In this document: positions 18,991 through 28,510 of the stretch, in pieces | Numbering within the stretch: the stretch's first letter is position 1 | Layout: every line of letters begins with the position of its first letter | Assembly: GCA_965209015.1 (NCBI GenBank) | Contig: OZ242367.1 | Coordinates: 2,914,001 to 2,978,000 of the forward strand | Origin: Bin80 sp965209015 | GTDB lineage: Bacteria; Bacteroidota; Rhodothermia; Rhodothermales; Bin80 | Reading direction: 5' to 3' | DNA length: 64,000 bases | Translations under genes and position numbers: made by a program | The notes under the pieces: generated by a model | The model's database searches: none | What the model was told of the DNA's origin: nothing | Seen by the model: the letters and a program-made list of their open reading frames with translations, nothing else

Positions 18991-20215
18991 TGTATCTGTT
19001 CTGGGGGTTCATCTCCATGGAAACAAGATCGGAACACTCACTCATGTTGGTGGTGACCGAACGCTGTTTGCTTTCACAGAGGATTACATCCAAGATTTGA
19101 ACCGTCCAACTCTGGGATTAGGATTCAAAGACTCACTCGGAGAACTCATTACAGAGTTCAATCCCACCCAAACCAAGCTCATACCCTGGTTTTCAAATCT
19201 GCTTCCCGAGGGTCATCTGCGAGACTATTTGGCCAAACAAGCGGAAGTGAAGAGCGTGCGTGAATTTTTTTTGCTTTGGGCGCTAGGGAAGGATTTGCCA
19301 GGTGCCGTGGTGGTTCACCCCATGGAGGGCGATGAATTGCCACCTACTGGTAGAGGCGATCATAACCTACAAACAGATTTCCGAGAGGAATTTTGGCGAT
19401 TTTCTCTGGCGGGTGTACAGCTAAAATTCTCCGCAATTGAGAACTCTCGCAAAGGGCTTACGATTCCTGTACAAGGCATTGGTGGAGACTGGATCCTCAA
19501 GCTACCGTCTCGTCAATTTGAGGCGCTTCCAGAAAATGAGTTCAGTATGATGCAACTTGCACATGCGATTGGAATTGATGTGCCAGAGAATAGGTTGATT
19601 CAAGTGAATGCAATTGATAACCTTCCCGTAGGTGTTGACTCCATTGGTACTCATGCATATACGATCAAGCGTTTTGACCGAACATCGGATCAAGGTCCCA
19701 TTCACATTGAAGATTTCGCACAAATTTTTGGTGTATATCCTGAGGCGAAATATGAGCGGGGCTCAATCCGTAATATCGCAAGCGTCATTGGAGCGGAATC
19801 TCAGCAATCCGATGTAGATGAGCTGATTCGTCGCCTTGTATTTAACGCGCTCATTGGCAATGCAGATATGCATTTGAAGAACTGGTCACTGATTTACCAT
19901 AATCAACGAAACGCATCCTTGGCTCCTGCCTACGATTTTGTATCCACGATCTGTTTTCTTCCTGATGACACCTTCGCACTCAAACTTAGCCGTACGAAAC
20001 GTTTTGATGAGTTTTCGCTCTCTGAGCTTTCTCATTTAGCTGCCAAGGCGCGATTGCCAACAAAACCTGTCCTGGATGTCGCAGTGGAGACCGTAGAAAG
20101 ATTTCACGAAGTTTGGCATGCACAGAAAAACCACCTCGCACTGACCGAACCTATGATCCAAACAATTGACACGCACTTGGACAGAGTTCCAATCGCGAGA
20201 GAACATAGAACTTGA
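18983..20215 (+). CDS. hipA: HipA-family serine/threonine kinase toxin
   Basis: HipA, 410 residues. The N-terminal subdomain holds WFSNLLPEGHLRDYL, followed by the ATP-binding LKLPS motif (WILKLPSRQFEALPENEF), YTIKRFDR, the catalytic loop NALIGNADMHLKNW (about residue 290) and the DFG-like YDFVS. HipA kinases inactivate glutamyl-tRNA synthetase or other targets and cause growth arrest and persistence. All kinase motifs look intact, so the toxin is probably active and held by HipB. Its N-terminal segment has a decayed relative 1.9 kb upstream. Confidence 0.92.
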   Translation: MPDVSVLGVHLHGNKIGTLTHVGGDRTLFAFTEDYIQDLNRPTLGLGFKDSLGELITEFNPTQTKLIPWFSNLLPEGHLRDYLAKQAEVKSVREFFLLWALGKDLPGAVVVHPMEGDELPPTGRGDHNLQTDFREEFWRFSLAGVQLKFSAIENSRKGLTIPVQGIGGDWILKLPSRQFEALPENEFSMMQLAHAIGIDVPENRLIQVNAIDNLPVGVDSIGTHAYTIKRFDRTSDQGPIHIEDFAQIFGVYPEAKYERGSIRNIASVIGAESQQSDVDELIRRLVFNALIGNADMHLKNWSLIYHNQRNASLAPAYDFVSTICFLPDDTFALKLSRTKRFDEFSLSELSHLAAKARLPTKPVLDVAVETVERFHEVWHAQKNHLALTEPMIQTIDTHLDRVPIAREHRT

Positions 20216-20577
20216 CCAAACAGGTCATCACATTGCTCTGCTGTTACGAACCGCTGATCCACACTTGATATGTGAACAGAAAACTCCACCAAACAGTGTC
20301 ACATCTAAAAGCTTTTGGGTTCAGGATATGAACTGGTATTTTTTAAGAAACAAGCATCTCATTCCCGCGCCTGCCCCCTCATCTCTATTGCACTCAACGT
20401 CCAAGAATATGGAATGATTGGTCGTATCAGGTATCTCTGTTATTTTTCATCTCATCCCATTCCTCGGACCTGCTGCGTCTGTTCATGAACCAGTTCCGAT
20501 GGGGTTATGGAGTAAAGGGTGCATGTTCGACCGGACCATAGACTGCATGGTGAACCGTCACAGTTTTCTGCCCCCAA
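20216..20577. other. Intergenic gap between convergent hipA and Gfo/Idh/MocA gene
   Basis: 362 bp between two converging genes. I see no convincing gene, repeat or hairpin terminator in it. Confidence 0.5.
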
Positions 20578-21900
20578 CTATAACGACCATGGAGGTCTCA
20601 TTGGCCTCGTCACATGGTGATTGGCCTCATCCTCACGAAATTTCTCATTCACAGGATCAAACTCCAACGAACGCTCGAGACGCATGCAAATTTCGCTCGT
20701 CAGACAAGCTACTGACGAACTATGACCAATTTCGATATCACATACTGGACGGCTTCGAGTCTTGATGCAGTTCAAGAAGTCTCTCCGGTGATCGTCACTG
20801 TGATAAAGCCTTGTATCGCTGGGTTGCAGATCAAGTGTCAATAGACGCTCATCGGAAGCCCAGATATCTCCACGACTGACACCAACCCAGCCATCTGAAC
20901 CAATGAATTGAATCATCCCGTCATGCGGGCCTTTCTTCTTGATGATGGGAGGGCTTTCTTCGTAGAGTAGAGTAAGTTCCTCTTCCTCGGCTTCGGAGGC
21001 ATGGATGATCTTGATCGGGCCAGATCGGTCAAGCCCCAACCCCCACAGGGAAATATCAAAGTTATGTGCTCCCCAATCGGCCACATGTCCCGCTGAGTAG
21101 GGCTGCCATGCACGCCATGCCCCTTCCTCCGTATTATATCCCCCACTCACTCGCTTACTGTGATAGGGAGCGGATGGTGCATTTCCAAGCCAGAGTTCAT
21201 ACAGAAAGCCTTCGGGGATCTGCTCTTCTCCATGAGGAAATGGACGAGAAATACCTCCCACTTCCGCATATACCTTCTGAATATCTCCGATATATCCATT
21301 GCGGACCAGTTCGCACGCATGACGAAAGCGTTGGTCTGAGCGCTGCTGGCTCCCCGTCTGGAAAACGACATCATACGTTCGTACGGCATCCACCATCAAC
21401 CTACCCTCGTGAATCGTTCGGGCAAGAGGTTTTTCGCTATACATATCCTTCCCCGCCTTGGCTGCTGCCACCGCCATATATGCATGCCAATGATCTGGAA
21501 GTGCCAGACATACTGCATCAATGTCCTCACGTTCAAAAATCTGCCAAAAAAATGCGTAGGCATCACAACCGGCGTAGTTGGTCACGCCATTGACTTCGGC
21601 ATAGGATGCTTCAACGAACTCACGGGCAGGCTCTCGGCCCATGAGTCCATTCCCTGCATAATTGTCTCCAGACCGGTTCACATCACAGACAGCCAAAACC
21701 TGAACATCCTGCTTTTCAATGAAGCCTCTCAGATTATGCATCCCCATACTCCCCATCCCAATGAATCCCATGTTGATTCGGTCACTGGGTGGAGGTCTAT
21801 GCGATCGTCCAACTGCACTTGCAGGGATAATGAATGGGAGTGTGGAAGCGGTTCCTATACATTTTATGAAATTTCGTCGTGTGAAAATTTTGGATCTCAT
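20578..21900 (-). CDS. Tat-exported Gfo/Idh/MocA-family oxidoreductase
   Basis: A 440-residue NAD(P)-dependent oxidoreductase. A twin-arginine signal (TRRNFIKCIG followed by a hydrophobic stretch to about residue 30) indicates folded export with a bound cofactor. The Rossmann motif is MGFIGMGSMGMHN, the family's lysine motif is SEKPLART (about residue 165), and the C-terminal domain is the usual alpha/beta fold. Exported members of this type act on sugars or sugar derivatives in Planctomycetota, Bacteroidota and sponge-associated bacteria; the substrate is unknown. It is convergent with hipA. Confidence 0.88.
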   Translation of the reverse strand: MRSKIFTRRNFIKCIGTASTLPFIIPASAVGRSHRPPPSDRINMGFIGMGSMGMHNLRGFIEKQDVQVLAVCDVNRSGDNYAGNGLMGREPAREFVEASYAEVNGVTNYAGCDAYAFFWQIFEREDIDAVCLALPDHWHAYMAVAAAKAGKDMYSEKPLARTIHEGRLMVDAVRTYDVVFQTGSQQRSDQRFRHACELVRNGYIGDIQKVYAEVGGISRPFPHGEEQIPEGFLYELWLGNAPSAPYHSKRVSGGYNTEEGAWRAWQPYSAGHVADWGAHNFDISLWGLGLDRSGPIKIIHASEAEEEELTLLYEESPPIIKKKGPHDGMIQFIGSDGWVGVSRGDIWASDERLLTLDLQPSDTRLYHSDDHRRDFLNCIKTRSRPVCDIEIGHSSSVACLTSEICMRLERSLEFDPVNEKFREDEANHHVTRPMRPPWSL

Positions 21901-22772
21901 ATGTTATCTCAAAGTTGTGCGGACATTAAATATAAGATAGATCATCCATGATTACCACAGGGGAGAAGATTCCAACAAGTGGAGAACTGAAACGATGACG
22001 GAGTGCGTACCAATCACGCTTAAAGCTGGATACCAAATGCAAACGAAGCGGGTCAACTTGATTGAGCCTCTCAATCAGGATAGGTTCATCTGGTGGGCTT
22101 GATTCAGACGGACGTAATTGATGCGAACTCCATAAATTGCGTGGTATTGATGTCACCATCTTTGGCCCAGCCTGGCGAAGTTGAATCTTTGTTATACCAT
22201 GCCGATTTACTTCACTCTGATACTATGTGGGTGCATAGTCTGCATGAAATATGGACATGGACTGCCATGCGAACGATATAAATCGATCAATGCCAAGAAG
22301 ACACGCTGGTCTTCAATCCCATGTTTGCAATATGCTTGGTAGCCAAGTAAAGAACTATATCAAAATCATATTGCTGAATAGTTACTCTCATAGGCTGTGC
22401 GGGGGGTGTATTCTTTAATGCTATTATCACTGTAGGCCAATAGATCTGTTTCAGATGTCCTGTCTGAGTATTACGACGTAAGTGAGCCACCAAATACGAT
22501 TGATGTGAGCCACCCATTCCGTCATTGGATTGAATTCGTGTACAATTTTGATTTTGAGTGGGATCTGGATGGGTTGGTGAATGCGAAACCTTCTTCCCGT
22601 CCTCTGTAGCCCCGAATCAACAGGACTACTCCCCCACAACAAAATTTCCACTTCCATTGCCCTTGACATTGCTTTTCTTCGTCACTTGCACAGTTCCGTA
22701 ACTATAACTCAATATTCCTTCCACAGGAGATTGATAAAACCCGTGAGTAGGCTGTCTCAACCTACTTCCAGG
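21901..22772. other. Intergenic region with possible IS-end motifs
   Basis: 872 bp without a convincing gene. GTGAGCCACC occurs at 22482-22491 and 22505-22514, 23 bp apart in the same orientation, and the same 10-mer occurs at 17160-17169 beside the istB relic, so IS21-type terminal repeats are possible. Short minus-strand frames (21926-22159, 22287-22517, 22451-22669) have no recognisable homology. Confidence 0.4.
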
Positions 22773-24041
22773 TTATGCTGGGTTCTCTGGTACATTATTT
22801 TCCCAGAGCGTGCGTATGGGGATACCGTATAGTCCATCTCCGAAGCTTGCACAAATCTCGCCATCATACAGAACTGCACCATACTTGAACCGATCGCCAT
22901 GGGCAGCTTTGATTTTGCGAAGCCCCCTGAAATCAGACTTGGAGATGGACGCAGCAGCCTTGACCTCAATGCCGACGAGTTCAAATGCACCTCGTTCAAT
23001 AATCATGTCCACTTCAACTCCATCTCGGTCGCGATAATGATAGAACTTATATGGCTCATAAGAGGAACTGACCTGTCGCTTTAATTCCTGGAACACGAAT
23101 GTTTCGAGAAGCTGTCCAAGTAGAGTACGATTCTTGCGTAATGTGTGAGTGTCAACCCCAAGGAGTGTACATGCCAGTCCGGTATCACCAATATGAAGTT
23201 TGGGTTTCTTGACCAGCCTTTTCATTTGATTACTGTACCATGGTCGAAGCCGATCAAGTAAGAACTGGCGTTCAAGTAAGGTCAAATAATCGTTCACCGT
23301 GTTGCGGCTAATTTCAAATTGTAACGCCAGAGTAGCTACATTATAGAGCTGCCCGGACCTACCCGCAACCAAAGTGAGTAATTTGGGAATTATATCCGCA
23401 GAGCGGATCTTCGCTAGATCCAGAATATCCTTTTGGATCAGAGCTCTCGCGTACTCTTGATACCAAAATGAGCGACTCTTTTCCGAGGGAGATAACCATG
23501 CGGACGGATACCCACCTGCGACGATTCGTTTGTAAAGATGGTTTCCCAACCGTTCTGTCCTCCGCGTTTGAAAATGACCTGCAAACAGTCTTTCCAAGAA
23601 GGGGATCGATTCAGTCTGTTCAATTTCTTGTTGTGACAGAGGATAGAGGCGAAACGTTTGCATTCGTCCAGTTAGCGCGTCAACCAACTCGGGCACGAAG
23701 AGCATATTGGTTGAACCTGTTAAGATGAACCGTCCAGGTACTCTATTCCGATCCACTGATAACTTGATCACTCGAAATAATTCAGGGGCAATCTGAATTT
23801 CGTCCAGAATGGTGCGATTTGGACAATCAAATATAAAACCCATCGGATCTGCTTGAGCAAACGCATGCGTATCTACATCATCAAGTGTGAAGTACGAATA
23901 CCCGAGTGTTTCTCCGACGGATTGTGCCAAGGTCGTCTTGCCACATTGGCGCGGACCATGAATTAAATTTACTGGAAAGTACTCTAGTGCCTCCATAAGA
24001 GGAAGTTGTAGGCGTCTAGGAATAAAGTCTTTTCCCGTCAT
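22773..24041 (-). CDS. AAA_14/DUF4143 ATPase
   Basis: A 422-residue ATPase of the widespread AAA_14-DUF4143 family. It has a Walker A (GPRQCGKTT, about residues 29-37), a Walker B (RTILDEIQ), the sensor segment RFILTGSTN and a C-terminal DUF4143 part with a PD-(D/E)XK-like stretch (DGVEVDMIIERGAFELVGIEVKAAAS). Function is not established; the family is highly mobile and found in accessory regions. The gene is preceded by an array of eight 23-bp repeats, which could be its control region. Confidence 0.88.
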   Translation of the reverse strand: MTGKDFIPRRLQLPLMEALEYFPVNLIHGPRQCGKTTLAQSVGETLGYSYFTLDDVDTHAFAQADPMGFIFDCPNRTILDEIQIAPELFRVIKLSVDRNRVPGRFILTGSTNMLFVPELVDALTGRMQTFRLYPLSQQEIEQTESIPFLERLFAGHFQTRRTERLGNHLYKRIVAGGYPSAWLSPSEKSRSFWYQEYARALIQKDILDLAKIRSADIIPKLLTLVAGRSGQLYNVATLALQFEISRNTVNDYLTLLERQFLLDRLRPWYSNQMKRLVKKPKLHIGDTGLACTLLGVDTHTLRKNRTLLGQLLETFVFQELKRQVSSSYEPYKFYHYRDRDGVEVDMIIERGAFELVGIEVKAAASISKSDFRGLRKIKAAHGDRFKYGAVLYDGEICASFGDGLYGIPIRTLWENNVPENPA

Positions 24042-24069
24042 CCAAGATCAATGATTACTAATTATTTTC

Positions 24070-24243
24070 GGCCAAATGTCAGTTTCAGTAACGGCTAAAT
24101 GTCAGTATACCCTTTGGCTAAATGTCAGTTTCAGTAACGGCCAAATGTCAGTATACTCTTTGGCTAAATGTCAATTGCAGCAACGGCTAAGTGTCAGTAT
24201 ACTCTTTGGCTAAATGTCAGTTGCAGTAACGGCTAAATGTCAG
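24070..24243 (+). repeat. Eight 23-bp iteron-like repeats
   Basis: The core GGCYAARTGTCA begins at 24070, 24093, 24116, 24139, 24162, 24185, 24208 and 24231, exactly every 23 bp. Alternating tails (TTTCAGTAAC or TTGCAGTAAC, and TATACTCTTT) give a 46-bp higher-order unit repeated four times. The block lies directly upstream of the AAA_14 ATPase start. It may be an iteron or operator array for a DNA-binding protein, or a multiple terminal repeat of a lost insertion element. Confidence 0.85.
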
Positions 24244-24473
24244 CTATTTCAAGTACCACCGAACGTCTTCAGAATTTTCGACCGATCATGGCCAATAATC
24301 TGATGTCTGTGTCCTGTTGCGGAAGTTCTATACCTGCCGCATCAGGAAACCCCGACGGCTGAAATTTCTGAACCGTTTTGCCCTTGAAGCGGATCGTCCG
24401 CAACTGCCTGAACTGACAGGAAAAGGACTGGTTGGGAATGGTTGTAGTATCAGGAATTGGTTGAGTAGGAGTA

Positions 24474-24878
24474 CTAATTACTAATGACAATCCTATTGCT
24501 AAACAGTGTAATATGGTAGGCAGCAATGAAATCCATGCCCACCAACACGTCAAAATTAGCGGGTTGAAATAGTAATGATGCAACTTTCATACTACGACTC
24601 GTACCAAAGATTTCATTATCTCCAATTTGGACAGGAATGCCTATATCCATCCAATATGCCTTGGTCTCTACTGTGTTACCCCCCACGGTACCAATGAGGG
24701 CTGGAGCAATAGGGACAAACTCCAAAGTCTCAATAATTTTCGGGGATACCAATGTTGTTTGAGCACCGGTGTCAAATAATGCCACATAATTTTGGATGTT
24801 ATCTTAATTTTCGGGATGCCCCACAGTAACCTTGAGAAAAGCTTGATTATTTTTGATTTCAACAACAAATGATGGCAT
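24474..24878 (-). pseudogene. Retropepsin-like aspartyl protease, interrupted by a stop
   Basis: From the ATG at 24878 the frame reads MPSFVVEIKNNQAFLKVTVG, the usual beginning of bacterial clan AA retropepsin-like proteins, and then hits a TAA after about 24 codons. The same frame continues after the stop with VALFDTGAQTTLVSPKI (catalytic DTG) and ends with VLVGMDFIAAYHITLF, again typical. A GTG at 24785 could start a shortened product of 103 residues beginning just before the active site. The gene is therefore either recently inactivated, read through, or affected by a sequencing error. It sits 13 nt behind a DUF5678-like gene. Confidence 0.75.
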
Positions 24879-24891
24879 GATTTTTTAGGAT

Positions 24892-25173
24892 TTACGCTTG
24901 TAATCCCAATGAAGCAGACCCTAATTCAATAGGTTTTTGACCGACACGATGAAGCGAAAAATTACCAAGTCCATACTCCTTGCAACCAATTGAATAAGCA
25001 TCTTCCTCATCATTCAATGCCATTTCAACTTTTCCATTATGCATCAGCAAAATCTTGCCAAAAAAAGAACGCTCAAACTCTTCCTTTTTTTCAAGATATA
25101 CAGCACTGTTTTGTTCAATCTGCTTATCTGCCTCAGAAGGAGAAACAGGTTTGTGTTTAGAAGGGGTTGACAT
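24892..25173 (-). CDS. DUF5678-like small protein
   Basis: 93 residues from the ATG at 25173 (MSTPSKHKPVS); a frame extends to 25212. The segment SFFGKILLMHNGKVEMALNDEEDAYSIG followed by FSLHRV resembles DUF5678 domains, in which a short beta-rich unit precedes a helix. Genes of this type are often found next to retropepsin-like proteases, as here (13 nt spacing, same strand). The function of the pair is unknown. The family call rests on recollection of the pattern. Confidence 0.6.
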   Translation of the reverse strand: MSTPSKHKPVSPSEADKQIEQNSAVYLEKKEEFERSFFGKILLMHNGKVEMALNDEEDAYSIGCKEYGLGNFSLHRVGQKPIELGSASLGLQA

Positions 25174-25208
25174 TGCTCCGTTCAGGTGGTGTTCTTGGTG
25201 GTTAAGGG

Positions 25209-25505
25209 TCAACTAACGCTCATATACGTGCGAGCGTCACGGGTTGCCTCGGCAAGTTTTCCTATTAACAACGTTGCGAAAGGTGTTATACGTGCACTGC
25301 GTGAACGATTACGCTTCAAGTAGAGCGGCAGAAGATTGGACCAGTCGCTTGACCCTCCTAATAATTCAGGAAAGATATGATCAAACTCCCAGTCAAATGT
25401 TGATTGTATGTTTCCATAAACTGTATACCGAATCCAATTGCCAAAGTCATCCAAACGCCAAATAGACTGATTCCGTTCAGAAATTTTATGTATTTTCTGC
25501 CAAAA
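25209..25505 (-). pseudogene. HNH-endonuclease-like fragment
   Basis: After a stop near 25506 the frame reads FWQKIHKISERNQSIWR and then FDWEFDHIFPELLGGSSDWSNLLPLYLKRNRSR. The DHI...GG...NLLPL...N order is the core of HNH nucleases that start with a WxK...D.fG..I.y pattern. There is no ATG; the first usable start is TTG at 25454 (81 residues). The short length and absent N-terminal start suggest a truncated gene, although a small functional product cannot be excluded. Confidence 0.5.
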
Positions 25506-26213
25506 AGTATGCTTTTAAAATTCTCTCAGTAAATTCATTGATTCTAGTTCCATTAGACGTTTATGTTAGTGTGTACAGAAACAATACATCCTATTACGTG
25601 CGCATTCCGGCGTATTGGGACAGTCAATCCATTCAATTGGGGATTAACTGTTCCAGTTTTGCTAAGTGGCTGTACCCATGAAGTGTTATGCCACAATAAT
25701 TAGGTAATGGACTATTTTCATACGTATTAATTCGCTTTTTGTCCTTCAAAAAATCAAGCAAAAATTTCAACTATTTAGTGTTCTTTGATCCAGACTTATC
25801 AAGCATATTATGGAAGTTTTGTATCATTTCCCCAAAATTGATCATTGTTTAGATCGGGGGCATCATACAAGGTGAACCTTAACACCTCCCCTGAAGTGGG
25901 GATCCTTGATGAAATATATTTCAATAAATTCCTGACCTATTTGGTAAGAGATTCTTGAATCTCTTAGTCCATCCCTGCATTACACGCCGTTTGAGACGTT
26001 GATGCATCTTGACCAATCCCCTCTCAACTTGACGGTGACATTGACCTGAGTTGTTCCACCGTCGGATTTGCAGAATCGCTCGCAGAGTAGTGGCAATTAT
26101 TCTTCATGAGATGCGGTGTCCAGACTTCTCTCGGACATCTTTGACGTCTCAGCATCACGGCAGAATTTCTGTCAGTATTTGACATGAGCAGTTGCCACAA
26201 ATTTCTTGATGCA
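25506..26213. other. Intergenic region
   Basis: 708 bp, AT-rich in the first half, with no supported gene. A weakly coding-like minus-strand stretch at 25940-26110 could not be assigned. ATTGGGACAGTCAATCC near 25616 resembles ATTGGGACACCCAATCC near 17076, a possible IS-end relic. Confidence 0.35.
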
Positions 26214-27983
26214 CTATCCTATGGCGGTCGAAAACACCTCAATGATATTTCCATCCAGATCGCTACACCTGAAATACGACCTGTTTGAATCCCCCCACAG
26301 CGATAGCGACGTAAAGATTTTGATCCCCAGACCCTTTACTCTGGAAAAGAGTCTTTCAATATCTGAAACCTCAATATAAATCAAGGTTCGGAGGTCTGAA
26401 CCACCATATTTTGAATTTGGGTAATATTTATCTGGAACCAAGACAAGTCCTTCCTCAAAGACAACGGTGTCGCTCGTTTTTTTCTTTACCTCTAATCCGA
26501 GGACTTCATTATAAAACCAAACTGCTTGATCCAGTTTTTGACTTGGTAACTTGATTCCGAAGTTTAAGGTGTTTGAAGACGTGGGAATACCATTCGTGCT
26601 TACTGGTAACTGCTTGTCCTTGAAGGATCCCCTCACGATCTTGGATATCTCTAAACTTTGTCCATCATCGGTCTCAATTTTACAAACGAAGACTTTGAAC
26701 TCGCCGCTTTTGCCGATCATCTCCTCAACGGAGACCACCTTACCACACCTTCTATCGGGTAGATCAATTGATTCACCAAGATTAACATTCAACAGATGAT
26801 TTTGAAATTTTTTGAGTTGTGACCTGATTCCATGTCTATGGATTTCAACCGATTCTGTATCTGTTTTCTTGGTAGTTAGCACCTTTCCCATCTCATACAG
26901 GTACTCCGAATCTTGTACATCGGCATTTACGGGAGGCAACCATTCAATTCCACTGATTACTCCTGACAAACCTCCCACCATTGAAGCAATTGTATCGGTG
27001 TCTATCCCTACTGCATAAGCTGCTTTTGTGATACCGTTGACCGGTTCTGGTGCATATCGGGAGGCGAGGTAAACTGCTGCTGCTGCTGCAACAGTGCCGG
27101 CTCCACTGACCTTTCGGTTGTAACAATGGATAGATCGTAGAACATGATCGTCAAGAGCTAATGCACCTTTGGAGATTTCCTGACGGCACGTATTCAGATA
27201 GGAGGTCAATTCATTGACAGCCTCCATCCAGAGATTCTGATAGTTCAGTACTTGTCTCTTTGCTGCATGAAGCCATTCCGCAGAGACCATGCATGACTCT
27301 GGTGAGACACCCCAATTCTTTGAATTCTCCAATAGGTCATCAATGATCTCGCCAAACCTTAGCGTATCAGTTCGTTGAATTGATCTCCACAGAGCATACC
27401 CATAACATAAGGCCCCCACTAAGGCGCGTGGATGACCATGCGTTGCAATTCCGTCTAACAATATATTCTGAGCAACAGGTGCATAGGTATCACTATCGGC
27501 TTTGAAAAGAATATGTGGAAGGATTCGCATCGCCACACCATTCCCGCCAGCATCAAAGTATTTCTTTACATCTTCCTCTTTTCTCTTTTCTGACCAAGGG
27601 GGGATACCATTGGCCCAGGCGCTGGCCGCTCTCTTCGTCGCTCCTCCACCCCCTCTTTCATACAGGGACCAAAATGGAAGTTCAATATAACAAAACCAGT
27701 CCCACCATTGCGGTCCGTACAGCAGTGATCTGGACATGTAGAGAATTAGCTGAGTGTCATCGCTATAGGATCCTGCATCAATGGTTTGCTCATGTGGATA
27801 ATAACGTCCCCCCGACCGGCGAGTCCATTTCTGGAATTGGAAAAGCAGACCAGATGAGTTGCTCTTTTCCATATAGGAATGGTTTGGGCGTTCGTTTGAC
27901 CACCCCAAAGCATCACCGCAGGCAGCACCAAGTAGGGCTCCCACAGCACTATTCAACAGATCTCTCGGATGCTTATCAAGCAT
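26214..27983 (-). CDS. ADP-ribosylglycohydrolase fused to a VOC domain
   Basis: 589 residues from the ATG at 27983; the frame begins earlier only with TTG. Residues 1-350 form an ADP-ribosylglycohydrolase (DraG/ARH fold): GALLGAACGDALGW, the metal-binding SYSDDTQLIL, GNGVAMRI and the second metal motif GIDTDTIASMVGG. These enzymes remove ADP-ribose from proteins or nucleic acids. A linker of about 100 residues is followed by a C-terminal glyoxalase/VOC domain (LNFGIKLPSQKLDQAVWFYNEVLGLEV and DLDGNIIEVF). I do not know a described ARH-VOC fusion. The start overlaps the stop of a small upstream frame by 8 nt. Confidence 0.8.
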   Translation of the reverse strand: MLDKHPRDLLNSAVGALLGAACGDALGWSNERPNHSYMEKSNSSGLLFQFQKWTRRSGGRYYPHEQTIDAGSYSDDTQLILYMSRSLLYGPQWWDWFCYIELPFWSLYERGGGGATKRAASAWANGIPPWSEKRKEEDVKKYFDAGGNGVAMRILPHILFKADSDTYAPVAQNILLDGIATHGHPRALVGALCYGYALWRSIQRTDTLRFGEIIDDLLENSKNWGVSPESCMVSAEWLHAAKRQVLNYQNLWMEAVNELTSYLNTCRQEISKGALALDDHVLRSIHCYNRKVSGAGTVAAAAAVYLASRYAPEPVNGITKAAYAVGIDTDTIASMVGGLSGVISGIEWLPPVNADVQDSEYLYEMGKVLTTKKTDTESVEIHRHGIRSQLKKFQNHLLNVNLGESIDLPDRRCGKVVSVEEMIGKSGEFKVFVCKIETDDGQSLEISKIVRGSFKDKQLPVSTNGIPTSSNTLNFGIKLPSQKLDQAVWFYNEVLGLEVKKKTSDTVVFEEGLVLVPDKYYPNSKYGGSDLRTLIYIEVSDIERLFSRVKGLGIKIFTSLSLWGDSNRSYFRCSDLDGNIIEVFSTAIG

Positions 27984-28284
27984 AATTACCAATATAATCA
28001 AAGAGTGACTCGTTTACCCGCTGTCCATGTTGAATGGACCGAACCAATTGATCTTTCTGGTAAAAATCGGGAGCCACGAGAAATTGAATATTCTGATTGA
28101 TTGAAATTCCTTGAAGAGATGCACGGCAAATCTCCCGCATAGCCTGTTCTTCATCAGCGACCGCAATTGAGATAATATCATCAAGGTCCGTGCCCGGGGA
28201 TACCGAAATAAACAGCGGTTCGCCACTGCGATTTACTTCTATCTCGGAGGGTTGGATATGTATCCAGAAGGCTACCGAAATCAA
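27976..28284 (-). CDS. Small protein coupled to the ARH-VOC gene
   Basis: A frame of 102 codons beginning with TTG immediately after a stop codon. It contains PSEIEVNRSGEPLFISVSPG and TDLDDIISIAVADEEQAMREI and ends YIGNYA, with its TGA overlapping the next ATG (ATGCTTGA). I do not recognise the family. The lack of an ATG and the abrupt beginning suggest N-terminal truncation, but the stop-start overlap argues that it was an operon partner of the hydrolase. Confidence 0.5.
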   Translation of the reverse strand: MISVAFWIHIQPSEIEVNRSGEPLFISVSPGTDLDDIISIAVADEEQAMREICRASLQGISINQNIQFLVAPDFYQKDQLVRSIQHGQRVNESLFDYIGNYA

Positions 28285-28510
28285 TTAACCCACTCTTAAG
28301 TGCGAAGAGCCTTCATATAATAATACTTGACTGTTGTCGTACACCCTCCGCATGACGCACTCCCTAAAGTCTTCATGGACATGTCAATACGAGTATTATC
28401 TGTAGGTGTGACTTGGGACTGTATCTGGGGACTAACGAATAAGACCACGCTTGTTAAAGTAGTTTTGCCCATAATTGTTTAACTTCCAGAGACACATTGC
28501 CCTGCATACC

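Noticed and set aside
22451..22669. 72-codon minus-strand frame as a possible transposase piece
   Set aside because: No motif beyond the GTGAGCCACC repeats; too short to support.
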